Below, one piece after another: positions 1-4,147 of a stretch of 5,382 bases of DNA. This DNA is from JAUXIQ01 sp030620925 [NCBI: Nitrospinota bacterium] (lineage in GTDB: Bacteria > JAUXIQ01). The notes beneath the pieces were generated by a model, which did not search any database, was not told where the DNA came from, and was given only the letters and a program-made list of their open reading frames with translations. Made by a program: the position numbers and the translations under genes. The DNA is taken from NCBI GenBank assembly GCA_030620925.1, contig JAUXIQ010000165.1, positions 1-5,382 of the forward strand, in the 5' to 3' direction. Numbering within the stretch: position 1 is the first letter of the stretch; each line of letters starts with the position of its first letter.

Positions 1-332
1 AGGTGCTCGACCAATTCAAAGAGCTCACGGTCTTATTGGCCCATTTAGGCCGCGGATACGAAGACGAAGCGGCGGAGTTGGCCGCCGGGTACCCCAACGT
101 ATACTTCGATCTCTCCGCCTGCATTTCCGGCGCCGAGGCCGGCGATACCAAAGGGGACGACGAGGCGATGGAAATCATAAACAAAATCGGGGTGGAGAGG
201 ATAATGTTCGGCTCCGACTACCCGTGGTACGACCCCATACGCGACGCCCGGCGCATCATGGCCCTCCCCTTGACGGATGATGAGAAGCGGCTCATATTGA
301 GCGAGAACGCCAAACGAATCCTTAACCTATAG
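1..332 (+). CDS. Amidohydrolase-2 family metal-dependent hydrolase, C-terminal part (cut by window start)
   Basis: This is the last ~109 codons of a gene whose start lies before the window; the frame is open to base 1 and ends at TAG 330-332. The fragment has the end pattern of an amidohydrolase-2 TIM barrel (the family of ACMS decarboxylase and related hydrolases/decarboxylases). A strand with LAHLGRG carries the conserved His (about visible residue 14), then comes NVYFDLS, a helix, and RIMFGSDYPW, where the Asp of GSDYP (about residue 72) is the usual metal or catalytic acid. It closes with the family-typical tail ENAKRILNL. Family members hydrolyse or decarboxylate small organic acids and amides in the cytoplasm; the substrate cannot be told from this fragment. 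The stop codon overlaps the Shine-Dalgarno of the next small gene, so the two are probably one operon. The family call is good; the exact function is unknown. Confidence 0.85.
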   Translation, partial: VLDQFKELTVLLAHLGRGYEDEAAELAAGYPNVYFDLSACISGAEAGDTKGDDEAMEIINKIGVERIMFGSDYPWYDPIRDARRIMALPLTDDEKRLILSENAKRILNL

Positions 333-336
333 GAGG
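331..336 (+). promoter_or_regulatory. Strong ribosome binding site AGGAGG deciding a TTG start
   Basis: A perfect AGGAGG overlaps the TAG stop of the amidohydrolase gene and sits seven bases before TTG at 344. The TTG-initiated frame gives a recognisable protein family from its first residues. This supports translation of the small downstream gene and coupling to the upstream one. Confidence 0.8.
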
Positions 337-343
337 AACGCAA

Positions 344-502
344 TTGGCGCTGGTAACAAACGTTGGCAGGACGGAACGGATCATTCGCATCTCCGCAGGC
401 ATAGTGGCAATTCTACTCTTCACTCCACTGGGGGGCGCAGCTCAGTGGGTATCCCTGGGCTTGGGGGTATTCTTTCTGGCGACAGGCGTAATGAACTACT
501 GA
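344..502 (+). CDS. Small DUF2892-type inner membrane protein (TTG start), ends at a TGA where relatives have Cys-Pro
   Basis: A 52-residue protein starting at TTG behind a perfect Shine-Dalgarno. The start of the protein, TNVGRTERIIRISAGIVAIL, matches the DUF2892 signature (NVG..ER/DR.IRI..G), the family also found as the membrane tail of YgaP-type rhodaneses. Two hydrophobic helices are visible, about residues 14-30 and 35-51, joined by a short GGAAQW turn, so it should be a membrane hairpin. Family members usually continue after the TG motif of helix 2 with a Cys-Pro and a short tail. Here ATGVMNY is followed directly by TGA (500-502), then CCG, a second TGA (506-508), and an open stretch to TAA at 569-571. 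The gene may therefore be naturally short, truncated at this point, or read through. The family's role is not well defined. It lies 11 bases after the amidohydrolase, in the same operon. Confidence 0.75.
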   Translation: MALVTNVGRTERIIRISAGIVAILLFTPLGGAAQWVSLGLGVFFLATGVMNY

Positions 503-515
503 CCGTGAAAGCAGA

Positions 516-537
516 TGCTGCTGAGGTCCTCAGCGCA
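516..537 (+). other. Stem-loop just after the in-frame TGA codons (bSECIS-like geometry, unproven)
   Basis: A perfect 6-bp stem, GCTGAG (520-525) with CTCAGC (529-534), closes a GTC loop. It can be extended by a T.G wobble and two more pairs (516-517 with 536-537) if C518 is bulged. The loop region reads GGTCC and starts 23 bases after the first TGA and 17 after the second. Bacterial selenocysteine insertion elements are small hairpins with a G-rich apical loop (GGUC in E. coli fdhF) about 16-37 bases after the UGA. The match could be coincidental; a simple mRNA 3' hairpin is the plain alternative. Confidence 0.3.
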
Positions 538-601
538 AGAGAGTTCGGAAAGCGAGAAGAAGGAAGAATAAAAAACGTGGGGGGGAATCTTTCAGGCAGT
601 T

Positions 602-711
602 CCGCCTTCCGCGGGATTGTCCGGGGGAGAATCACCCCGCCACAAGTGACGGCGTTCGAGCCCCGCCTGAAGGCAGGGTCATCAAATACCCACCCATGAA
701 TGAGTGGGTAT
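602..711 (+). other. Cluster of GC-rich hairpins: possible IS200/IS605-type right-end remnant or structured RNA
   Basis: Five stems lie side by side in a region without a convincing gene. CCGC/GCGG is at 602-614. CGGGG/CCCCG with an 8-base loop is at 622-639. CGCC/GGCG is at 638-654, which shares two bases with the previous stem. CCCCGCC-TGAA-GGCAGGG, with one C.A mismatch, is at 661-678. An 8-bp ATACCCAC/GTGGGTAT stem is at 686-711. Such density is unusual for intergenic DNA. Tandem GC-rich hairpins ending in a terminal imperfect palindrome resemble the right ends of IS200/IS605 elements, where the TnpB guide RNA scaffold lies. No tnpA or tnpB is present, so if this is such an element only a solo end remains. 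Alternatives are a small RNA or a set of terminator-like structures between the convergent neighbours. The identification is a resemblance, not a proven match. Confidence 0.35.
686..711. repeat. Perfect 8-bp inverted repeat, 10-base loop
   Basis: ATACCCAC at 686-693 pairs with GTGGGTAT at 704-711 around a 10-base loop. It lies between the + strand operon and the convergent acyl-CoA dehydrogenase gene, about 65 bases past the latter's stop. No clean T-run follows on either strand (the - strand continues TTGATGA), so it is a weak terminator candidate. It could equally be the subterminal hairpin of a transposon end. Confidence 0.6.
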
Positions 712-776
712 GTAGGGTGGAACTGTACCAACTCGTTAGGCATTACCTTTCTTAAATTAAGGTTCCCCTGAGAAGC

Positions 777-1913
777 TCATTTAAGTAAAGCTCTCGATAT
801 CACCACTTTCTGTATCTGATTGGTGCCGTCGAATATCTGCAATATCTTGGCGTCCCGCATCATGCGTTCCACCGGATGGTCCCTCATCACCCCGTAACCC
901 CCCAGGGCCTGCACGGCGTCCACGGTAACGCTCATGGCCATATCCGAGGAGAACAGCTTGGCCATGGCGCAGAACTTAGGCGCCTCAGCGTCGTCGGTCT
1001 CCATTCGTCGGGCGGTTTCATAGGTGAGGGAGCGAGCGGCTTCGAGGCGCGTGGCCATGTCCGCAAATAGAAACTGCATCCCCTGGAAATCGGCCACGGG
1101 CTGTTTGAACTGAACCCTCGACCTGGCGTACTCCATGGCGTAGTCCAGAGCCCCCCGGGCCAGGCCCACGCCCATGGCCGCCGCGTCGAGGCGGGCCTTA
1201 TCCAGCGTCGTCATACATATCCTGAACCCTTTACCTTCCTCTCCGATCATGTTCTCTGCGGGGACCCGCACATCCTCAAGGCTCAATTCCGACACGTTGG
1301 AGGCCCGCAGGCCCACCTTGTCCTCAATGCGGCCTGGAGTCAGGCCCGGCGTTCCCTTCTCTACAAGGAAGCAGGAGATTCCCCGCGCCCCTTCCCCCGG
1401 TCGGGTCACGGCGAAGATGAAGTAGAGCATCGCCACCGAGCCGTTGGTGGCGAAACATTTGCTGCCGTTGATCACGTAATCGTCCCCGTCTTTGACCGCT
1501 CTTGTTTCCATGCCCGCCACGTCCGATCCCGCGTTGGGTTCGGTGATGGAGAGGCAGACAACCCCCTTTTCTTTGATGAGCATGGGGATGTACTTGCTCT
1601 TCTGTTCCTCGGTGCCCGCAATCAGGACGGGATGGCGGCTGTTGGCGACACCGCCGAAGGAGTGCGCGGTGGCGGTGTTGAAGCTGGCTATTTCCTCCAC
1701 CACCATGGTGTTGGTGATGAGGTCCTTCCCCAGACCGCCGTACTTCTCCGGGAAGAACATTCGGGTGAGGTCCGCCTTGGCAAATTCCTCGAGGATATCC
1801 CAGGGGTATTCACACGTCTGGTCAACTTCCGCTACCTTCGGCGCCAGTTTTTCCCGGCATATCCTGCGCACCGTCTGCCTTATCATCTCCTGTTCTTGCG
1901 TGAATTCCACCAT
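777..1913 (-). CDS. Acyl-CoA dehydrogenase (FAD) with Asp at the catalytic-base position
   Basis: A full-length 378-residue acyl-CoA dehydrogenase, the usual size for the family: a soluble, tetrameric, FAD-dependent enzyme that oxidises acyl-CoA thioesters and passes electrons to ETF. It has an N-terminal helical domain (about 1-115), then the beta domain with the FAD signature LSITEPNAGSD (121-131) and SKCFATNG (151-158). The C-terminal helical domain carries ARSRVQFKQPVADFQ (263-277), QALGGYG (335-341) and the closing IFDGTNQIQ (360-368). In MCAD-type enzymes the last motif reads YEGT and its Glu is the catalytic base; here it is Asp362. The alternative Glu site on helix G (LDLER in isovaleryl-CoA dehydrogenase) is Ala240 in LDKAR. 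The start is supported by GGGAGAG five bases before ATG. It is divergent from nitroreductase 1. The family is certain; the substrate is not (branched, cyclic or dicarboxylic acyl-CoA are all possible). Confidence 0.97.
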   Translation of the reverse strand: MVEFTQEQEMIRQTVRRICREKLAPKVAEVDQTCEYPWDILEEFAKADLTRMFFPEKYGGLGKDLITNTMVVEEIASFNTATAHSFGGVANSRHPVLIAGTEEQKSKYIPMLIKEKGVVCLSITEPNAGSDVAGMETRAVKDGDDYVINGSKCFATNGSVAMLYFIFAVTRPGEGARGISCFLVEKGTPGLTPGRIEDKVGLRASNVSELSLEDVRVPAENMIGEEGKGFRICMTTLDKARLDAAAMGVGLARGALDYAMEYARSRVQFKQPVADFQGMQFLFADMATRLEAARSLTYETARRMETDDAEAPKFCAMAKLFSSDMAMSVTVDAVQALGGYGVMRDHPVERMMRDAKILQIFDGTNQIQKVVISRALLK

Positions 1914-1930
1914 AATTTCTCTCCCGTAAT

Positions 1931-1943
1931 GCTGATCATCAGC
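1931..1943. promoter_or_regulatory. Perfect palindrome GCTGAT-C-ATCAGC, candidate operator
   Basis: A 13-base inverted repeat with a single central base, between the acyl-CoA dehydrogenase Shine-Dalgarno and the divergent promoters. The one-base centre cannot form an RNA loop, so a dimeric DNA-binding protein is the likelier reader. The same CTGAT/ATCAG half-sites recur in the nitroreductase 2 promoter at 3452-3463, with a two-base centre. Confidence 0.45.
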
Positions 1944-1970
1944 CGCCTCTGTTTTGCAGCTAAAAAGAGT

Positions 1971-1999
1971 TTGCCACCCTGAGAGTCCGTTGCTATTAT
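1971..1999 (+). promoter_or_regulatory. Sigma-70-type promoter for nitroreductase 1
   Basis: TTGCCA (1971-1976, five of six consensus bases), a 17-base spacer, and TATTAT (1994-1999, five of six). The predicted start near 2006 leaves a leader of about 48 bases before ATG 2054. It is the best promoter match in the window. Confidence 0.65.
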
Positions 2000-2025
2000 A
2001 GCACCCGTTCGAAATCGGAAGTCAA
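1995..2025 (-). promoter_or_regulatory. Overlapping divergent promoter for the acyl-CoA dehydrogenase
   Basis: On the - strand a perfect TATAAT (2000 down to 1995) is preceded by TTGACT (2025 down to 2020, five of six) with a 19-base spacer, slightly longer than ideal. Its -10 is the same DNA as the -10 of the + strand nitroreductase promoter, so the two polymerases would compete. It would give a leader of about 75 bases that contains the palindrome at 1931-1943. Confidence 0.5.
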
Positions 2026-2053
2026 AGTATTACCATTATTTCAAGGAGACATC

Positions 2054-2719
2054 ATGGACGTCTACAAAGCCGTAACAGAGAGACAGAGCATCCGCGCCTT
2101 CAAGGAAAAGTCCGTCCCCAAATCTCTGCTCAAGAAGATATTTGAAACAGCCCTCCGGGCACCGTCCTGGGCGAACTCGCAGCCCTGGGAGTTCGCCATC
2201 GTGGGCGGGGAAACGCTGCAGGCCCTGGCGGAGGAACTGTTTGAGCTGGGCCAGACGGAAGTCCCCGGCAACCCCGACCGCCCCATGCCGGAAAAGTGGC
2301 CCGACCTGAACAATGAGCGCATCCGCGGCCTGGGGAAGAAGATGTTCGAGGCCATGTCCATTCCCCGGGAGGATAAGGAGCGCCGCAAGGAACATTACAG
2401 CCGCAACTACAGGTTCTTCGGGGCCCCCAACATAATCTACATATACCTGGACCAGGAACTGGGCGTCTATTCAATGCTGGACGTGGGTATAATCGTCCAG
2501 ACCATCGCCCTGCTGGCCACCGCCGAGGGTCTGGGCACCTGTTTCCTGGCTTCATCCTCACGCTACCCGGACGTGGTTCGTGAAAAAGTGGGCATTCCCA
2601 AGAGTAAGGACATCGTGTTGGGCGTCGCCATCGGCTACCCGGACAGCAAGGATGCCTCCAACAAGTTCCGCTCCGACCGGGGGGAATTTGACGAATTCGT
2701 CCGCTGGGTGGACGTCTAA
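2054..2719 (+). CDS. Nitroreductase-family FMN oxidoreductase 1
   Basis: A complete 221-residue protein of the nitroreductase superfamily: homodimeric FMN enzymes that use NAD(P)H to reduce nitroaromatics, quinones, enones or related acceptors. Visible signatures in order are R10-Q-S-I-R14 (FMN phosphate contacts), PSWANSQPW (37-45, the isoalloxazine-binding loop), a helical insertion rich in charged residues (about 80-120), RFFGAP (120-125), EGLGTC (158-163), GYPD (194-197) and FRSDRG (205-210). AAGGAG five bases before ATG supports the start, and a good sigma-70 promoter lies upstream. It runs divergently from the acyl-CoA dehydrogenase and ends one base before the end of its paralogue, nitroreductase 2, on the other strand. 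No signal peptide is seen, so it is cytoplasmic. The true substrate is unknown; such genes are often named nitroreductases without a nitro substrate. Confidence 0.95.
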   Translation: MDVYKAVTERQSIRAFKEKSVPKSLLKKIFETALRAPSWANSQPWEFAIVGGETLQALAEELFELGQTEVPGNPDRPMPEKWPDLNNERIRGLGKKMFEAMSIPREDKERRKEHYSRNYRFFGAPNIIYIYLDQELGVYSMLDVGIIVQTIALLATAEGLGTCFLASSSRYPDVVREKVGIPKSKDIVLGVAIGYPDSKDASNKFRSDRGEFDEFVRWVDV

Positions 2720-2720
2720 A

Positions 2721-3374
2721 TCATAAGCCCAACCAGGCGGTGAACTCGTCTACGGTGCCCCGGTCCGTTCTGGCGCTGTTAATGGGCGCATCAGGGTCGG
2801 GATAACCCAGGGCCAGGCCCAGTAATAATTTCTTCGATTCGGGCAGCTCCAGGAACTCCCTTATCTGGTTGGAGAAGAGTATCACCGACCGCTCGGCGCA
2901 GGTGCCCAACCCCTCGTTTACCGCCGAGAGCATGAGTGTCTGCACGAAGAGGCCGGCATCGAAGGTGGAATAATCCCCCATGCTCCTCTCCACCCACACC
3001 ATGACGGCCACCGGGGCATCGAAGAAGCGGAACATCTCCAGGGGGTAGGAAGTGCCCGGCTCCGGGGGGGCGAGATATTCGCCCAGCTTGGCGTGCACCT
3101 CGTTCCGCCTGGCCAGCATCTTCTCCGGGATGTCCTGGGGGATGGGCACATCGGGGTCGGGCTTCACCCCCTTGCGGATGCAATCCACCAGAATGGAATC
3201 CAGCTCTTCTTTTTTGTCCCCGGTCACTACCGCAAGCTCCCAGGGCTGGGTGTTGGAGCCCGAGGGAGACCAGAGCGCTGTATCGATAACCCTTTCCAGC
3301 ACCTCCCTGGGCACGGGGTCCGGCTTATAAGCCCGGACGCTCATCCTTGCCTTCACCACTTCTACGAAATCCAT
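2721..3374 (-). CDS. Nitroreductase-family FMN oxidoreductase 2 (paralogue of the previous gene)
   Basis: A complete 217-residue protein with the same plan as nitroreductase 1: R10-M-S-V-R14, PSGSNTQPW (37-45), FRFFDAP (115-121), EGLGTC (154-159), LGYPD (189-193) and ARTDRG (201-206). By hand, the first ~50 residues align without gaps and about half are identical, so the pair probably arose by duplication and has since diverged, most strongly in the middle segment (about 60-115) that shapes the active-site mouth in this superfamily. GGGGAGGAG six bases before ATG supports the start. The gene is convergent with nitroreductase 1 with only one base between the stops, so each transcript must end inside, or run antisense to, its neighbour. 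It has its own upstream promoter candidate with a palindrome over the -10. FMN binding is a safe inference; the substrate is unknown. Confidence 0.95.
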   Translation of the reverse strand: MDFVEVVKARMSVRAYKPDPVPREVLERVIDTALWSPSGSNTQPWELAVVTGDKKEELDSILVDCIRKGVKPDPDVPIPQDIPEKMLARRNEVHAKLGEYLAPPEPGTSYPLEMFRFFDAPVAVMVWVERSMGDYSTFDAGLFVQTLMLSAVNEGLGTCAERSVILFSNQIREFLELPESKKLLLGLALGYPDPDAPINSARTDRGTVDEFTAWLGL

Positions 3375-3451
3375 GAACGTCTCCTCCCCATAAATGGCGA
3401 AAAGTTTTTACCGGTTGCTCCTCACGTCTGATGCCTGGCTTCCGTCCCCCG

Positions 3452-3463
3452 CTGATATATCAG
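3452..3463. promoter_or_regulatory. Perfect palindrome CTGATATATCAG, candidate operator over the nitroreductase 2 -10
   Basis: A 12-base perfect palindrome covering the predicted -10 of the nitroreductase 2 promoter. A protein bound here would block polymerase, so repression is the simplest reading. The half-site matches the palindrome at 1931-1943 in the other promoter region of this flavoenzyme block. Confidence 0.45.
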
Positions 3464-3483
3464 AGGGTGCTTCCTGCGGTCAA
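3454..3483 (-). promoter_or_regulatory. Candidate promoter for nitroreductase 2
   Basis: On the - strand, TTGACC (3483 down to 3478, five of six) and TATATC (3459 down to 3454, four of six) are 18 bases apart, and a TG one base before the -10 makes an extended -10. The predicted leader is about 75 bases. The -10 is weaker than that of the nitroreductase 1 promoter. Confidence 0.4.
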
Positions 3484-3625
3484 CTGAATTTTTATAGTGA
3501 TTAGCACTTTCGCTGCGGGTTGACATTAATTTCCGCGGCTAGGCGAGAAAAAAAGTGTGTGCTGCGTGCCAGTCGTACTCACCGGTTCCGCAGCAAACGA
3601 TTTTGCCCACCCCCTCGACCTCAAC

Positions 3626-3631
3626 AAGGGG
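3626..3631 (+). promoter_or_regulatory. Ribosome binding site AAGGGG selecting a GTG start
   Basis: AAGGGG lies six bases before GTG 3638 in the open frame. It favours GTG over the upstream in-frame ATG at 3557, which has no such site and would add a non-hydrophobic N-terminal extension of unlikely sequence. Confidence 0.4.
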
Positions 3632-3637
3632 AATGAA

Positions 3638-3925
3638 GTGACTAAAGGGCGCAACAGGAAAGGGAGTCTACTGCCGTGGATTATTCTCTTCCTGATTGTA
3701 GGAGGGGGTTTGATGCATTGCGGCCACCCCGGCAGTCCATGCGGCTTTTCCCAGCTTAACGACATCAAACACCATCAGATAACATCCTTCCATTGCTGCA
3801 TGGTGGTGATTTCCATACTGTTTATTTTTCTCTTCAGTTCTCCCGTCTTCTTCTACCCGGCGCTGAAGGAGGGGAATAAGCTCCAGCGGGGCTACCTCAT
3901 CCTTCCCTTCAGACCACCTCGATAA
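3638..3925 (+). CDS. Putative small two-helix membrane protein with a His/Cys-rich loop
   Basis: A 95-codon frame from GTG to TAA. The predicted protein starts with a basic segment (TKGRNRKG), followed by a hydrophobic helix (about 11-26, LLPWIILFLIVGGGLM). A loop of about 28 residues holds five His (27, 30, 45, 46, 52) and four Cys (28, 35, 53, 54). A second helix follows (about 55-73), then a basic tail ending FRPPR. Basic residues at both ends predict the loop outside the cytoplasmic membrane, where it could bind metal or redox partners. I do not recognise the family. In favour are the Shine-Dalgarno, the helix-loop-helix logic and a GC-rich third codon position. Against are the lack of a clear promoter, a competing open frame on the other strand, and a size at which chance frames occur. 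The rest of the 3375-4147 stretch shows no gene. Confidence 0.4.
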   Translation: MTKGRNRKGSLLPWIILFLIVGGGLMHCGHPGSPCGFSQLNDIKHHQITSFHCCMVVISILFIFLFSSPVFFYPALKEGNKLQRGYLILPFRPPR

Positions 3926-4147
3926 GAATCCGGTTATTGCCCCGGCGTCAGCCGAACCCCCGGAAGAAGTCGTTTCCGTAGCCTTTTCCAGAGCGATCCC
4001 TATTCGTGTTGTCTTCCCGTTCGTCGCTCTATTCACCTCACCTTCTTCCATCCCTGAGGGGTTAATGGTTTCATTTCGGAAGCAGGCTGTCGCCGGGGGT
4101 ATTCACATCGCAACAAAAACCTTATGCTTGTAAAGGGGAAACACACA
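3926..4147. other. Intergenic leader before the substrate-binding protein gene
   Basis: About 220 bases without a supportable gene. A small CGGC-GTCA-GCCG hairpin is at 3943-3954, too short and without a T-run to call a terminator. No convincing -35/-10 pair was found; TTCACA at 4102-4107 has no usable partner at the right distance. The promoter of the downstream gene may use a different sigma factor, or transcription may come from upstream. Confidence 0.5.
4134..4138 (+). promoter_or_regulatory. Ribosome binding site AGGGG selecting the second ATG
   Basis: AGGGG lies nine bases before ATG 4148. The earlier in-frame ATG at 4124 has no purine-rich site before it, and its use would put eight extra residues ahead of the Lys-Lys that begins a normal signal peptide. 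Confidence 0.6.

Noticed and set aside
445-699. Open + strand frame of 84 codons after and overlapping the DUF2892 gene
   Set aside because: It starts inside the DUF2892 gene, has no ribosome binding site, and its length is explained by GC-rich hairpin DNA. It might be a trace of a transposon end but is not supported as a protein.
420-743. Open - strand frame of 107 codons over the hairpin region
   Set aside because: It overlaps the DUF2892 gene, its sequence is low-complexity and rich in Pro, Arg and Ser, and no domain is recognisable.
745-763. ACCTT/AAGGT inverted repeat after the acyl-CoA dehydrogenase stop as a terminator
   Set aside because: The stem is five AT-rich pairs with a 9-base loop and no T-run; too weak to call.
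1492-1982. Open + strand frames opposite the acyl-CoA dehydrogenase N-terminus
   Set aside because: These are antisense shadows of a strongly conserved gene; the translations match nothing recognisable.
3520-3525. Perfect TTGACA on the + strand as a promoter for the small membrane gene
   Set aside because: No -10-like hexamer lies 15-19 bases downstream; that stretch reads GCGAGAAAA.
3943-3954. CGGC-GTCA-GCCG hairpin after the small membrane gene as a terminator
   Set aside because: Only four base pairs and no following T-run.
3668-4051. Open - strand frame of 127 codons opposite the small membrane gene
   Set aside because: There is no properly spaced Shine-Dalgarno before its ATG and no recognisable fold; the hydrophobic helix pattern on the + strand is more protein-like. 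Not fully excluded.
4102-4128. TTCACA with TATGCT as a promoter for the substrate-binding protein
   Set aside because: The spacer is only 15 bases, and the predicted start (about 4135) would cut into the ribosome binding site at 4134-4138.
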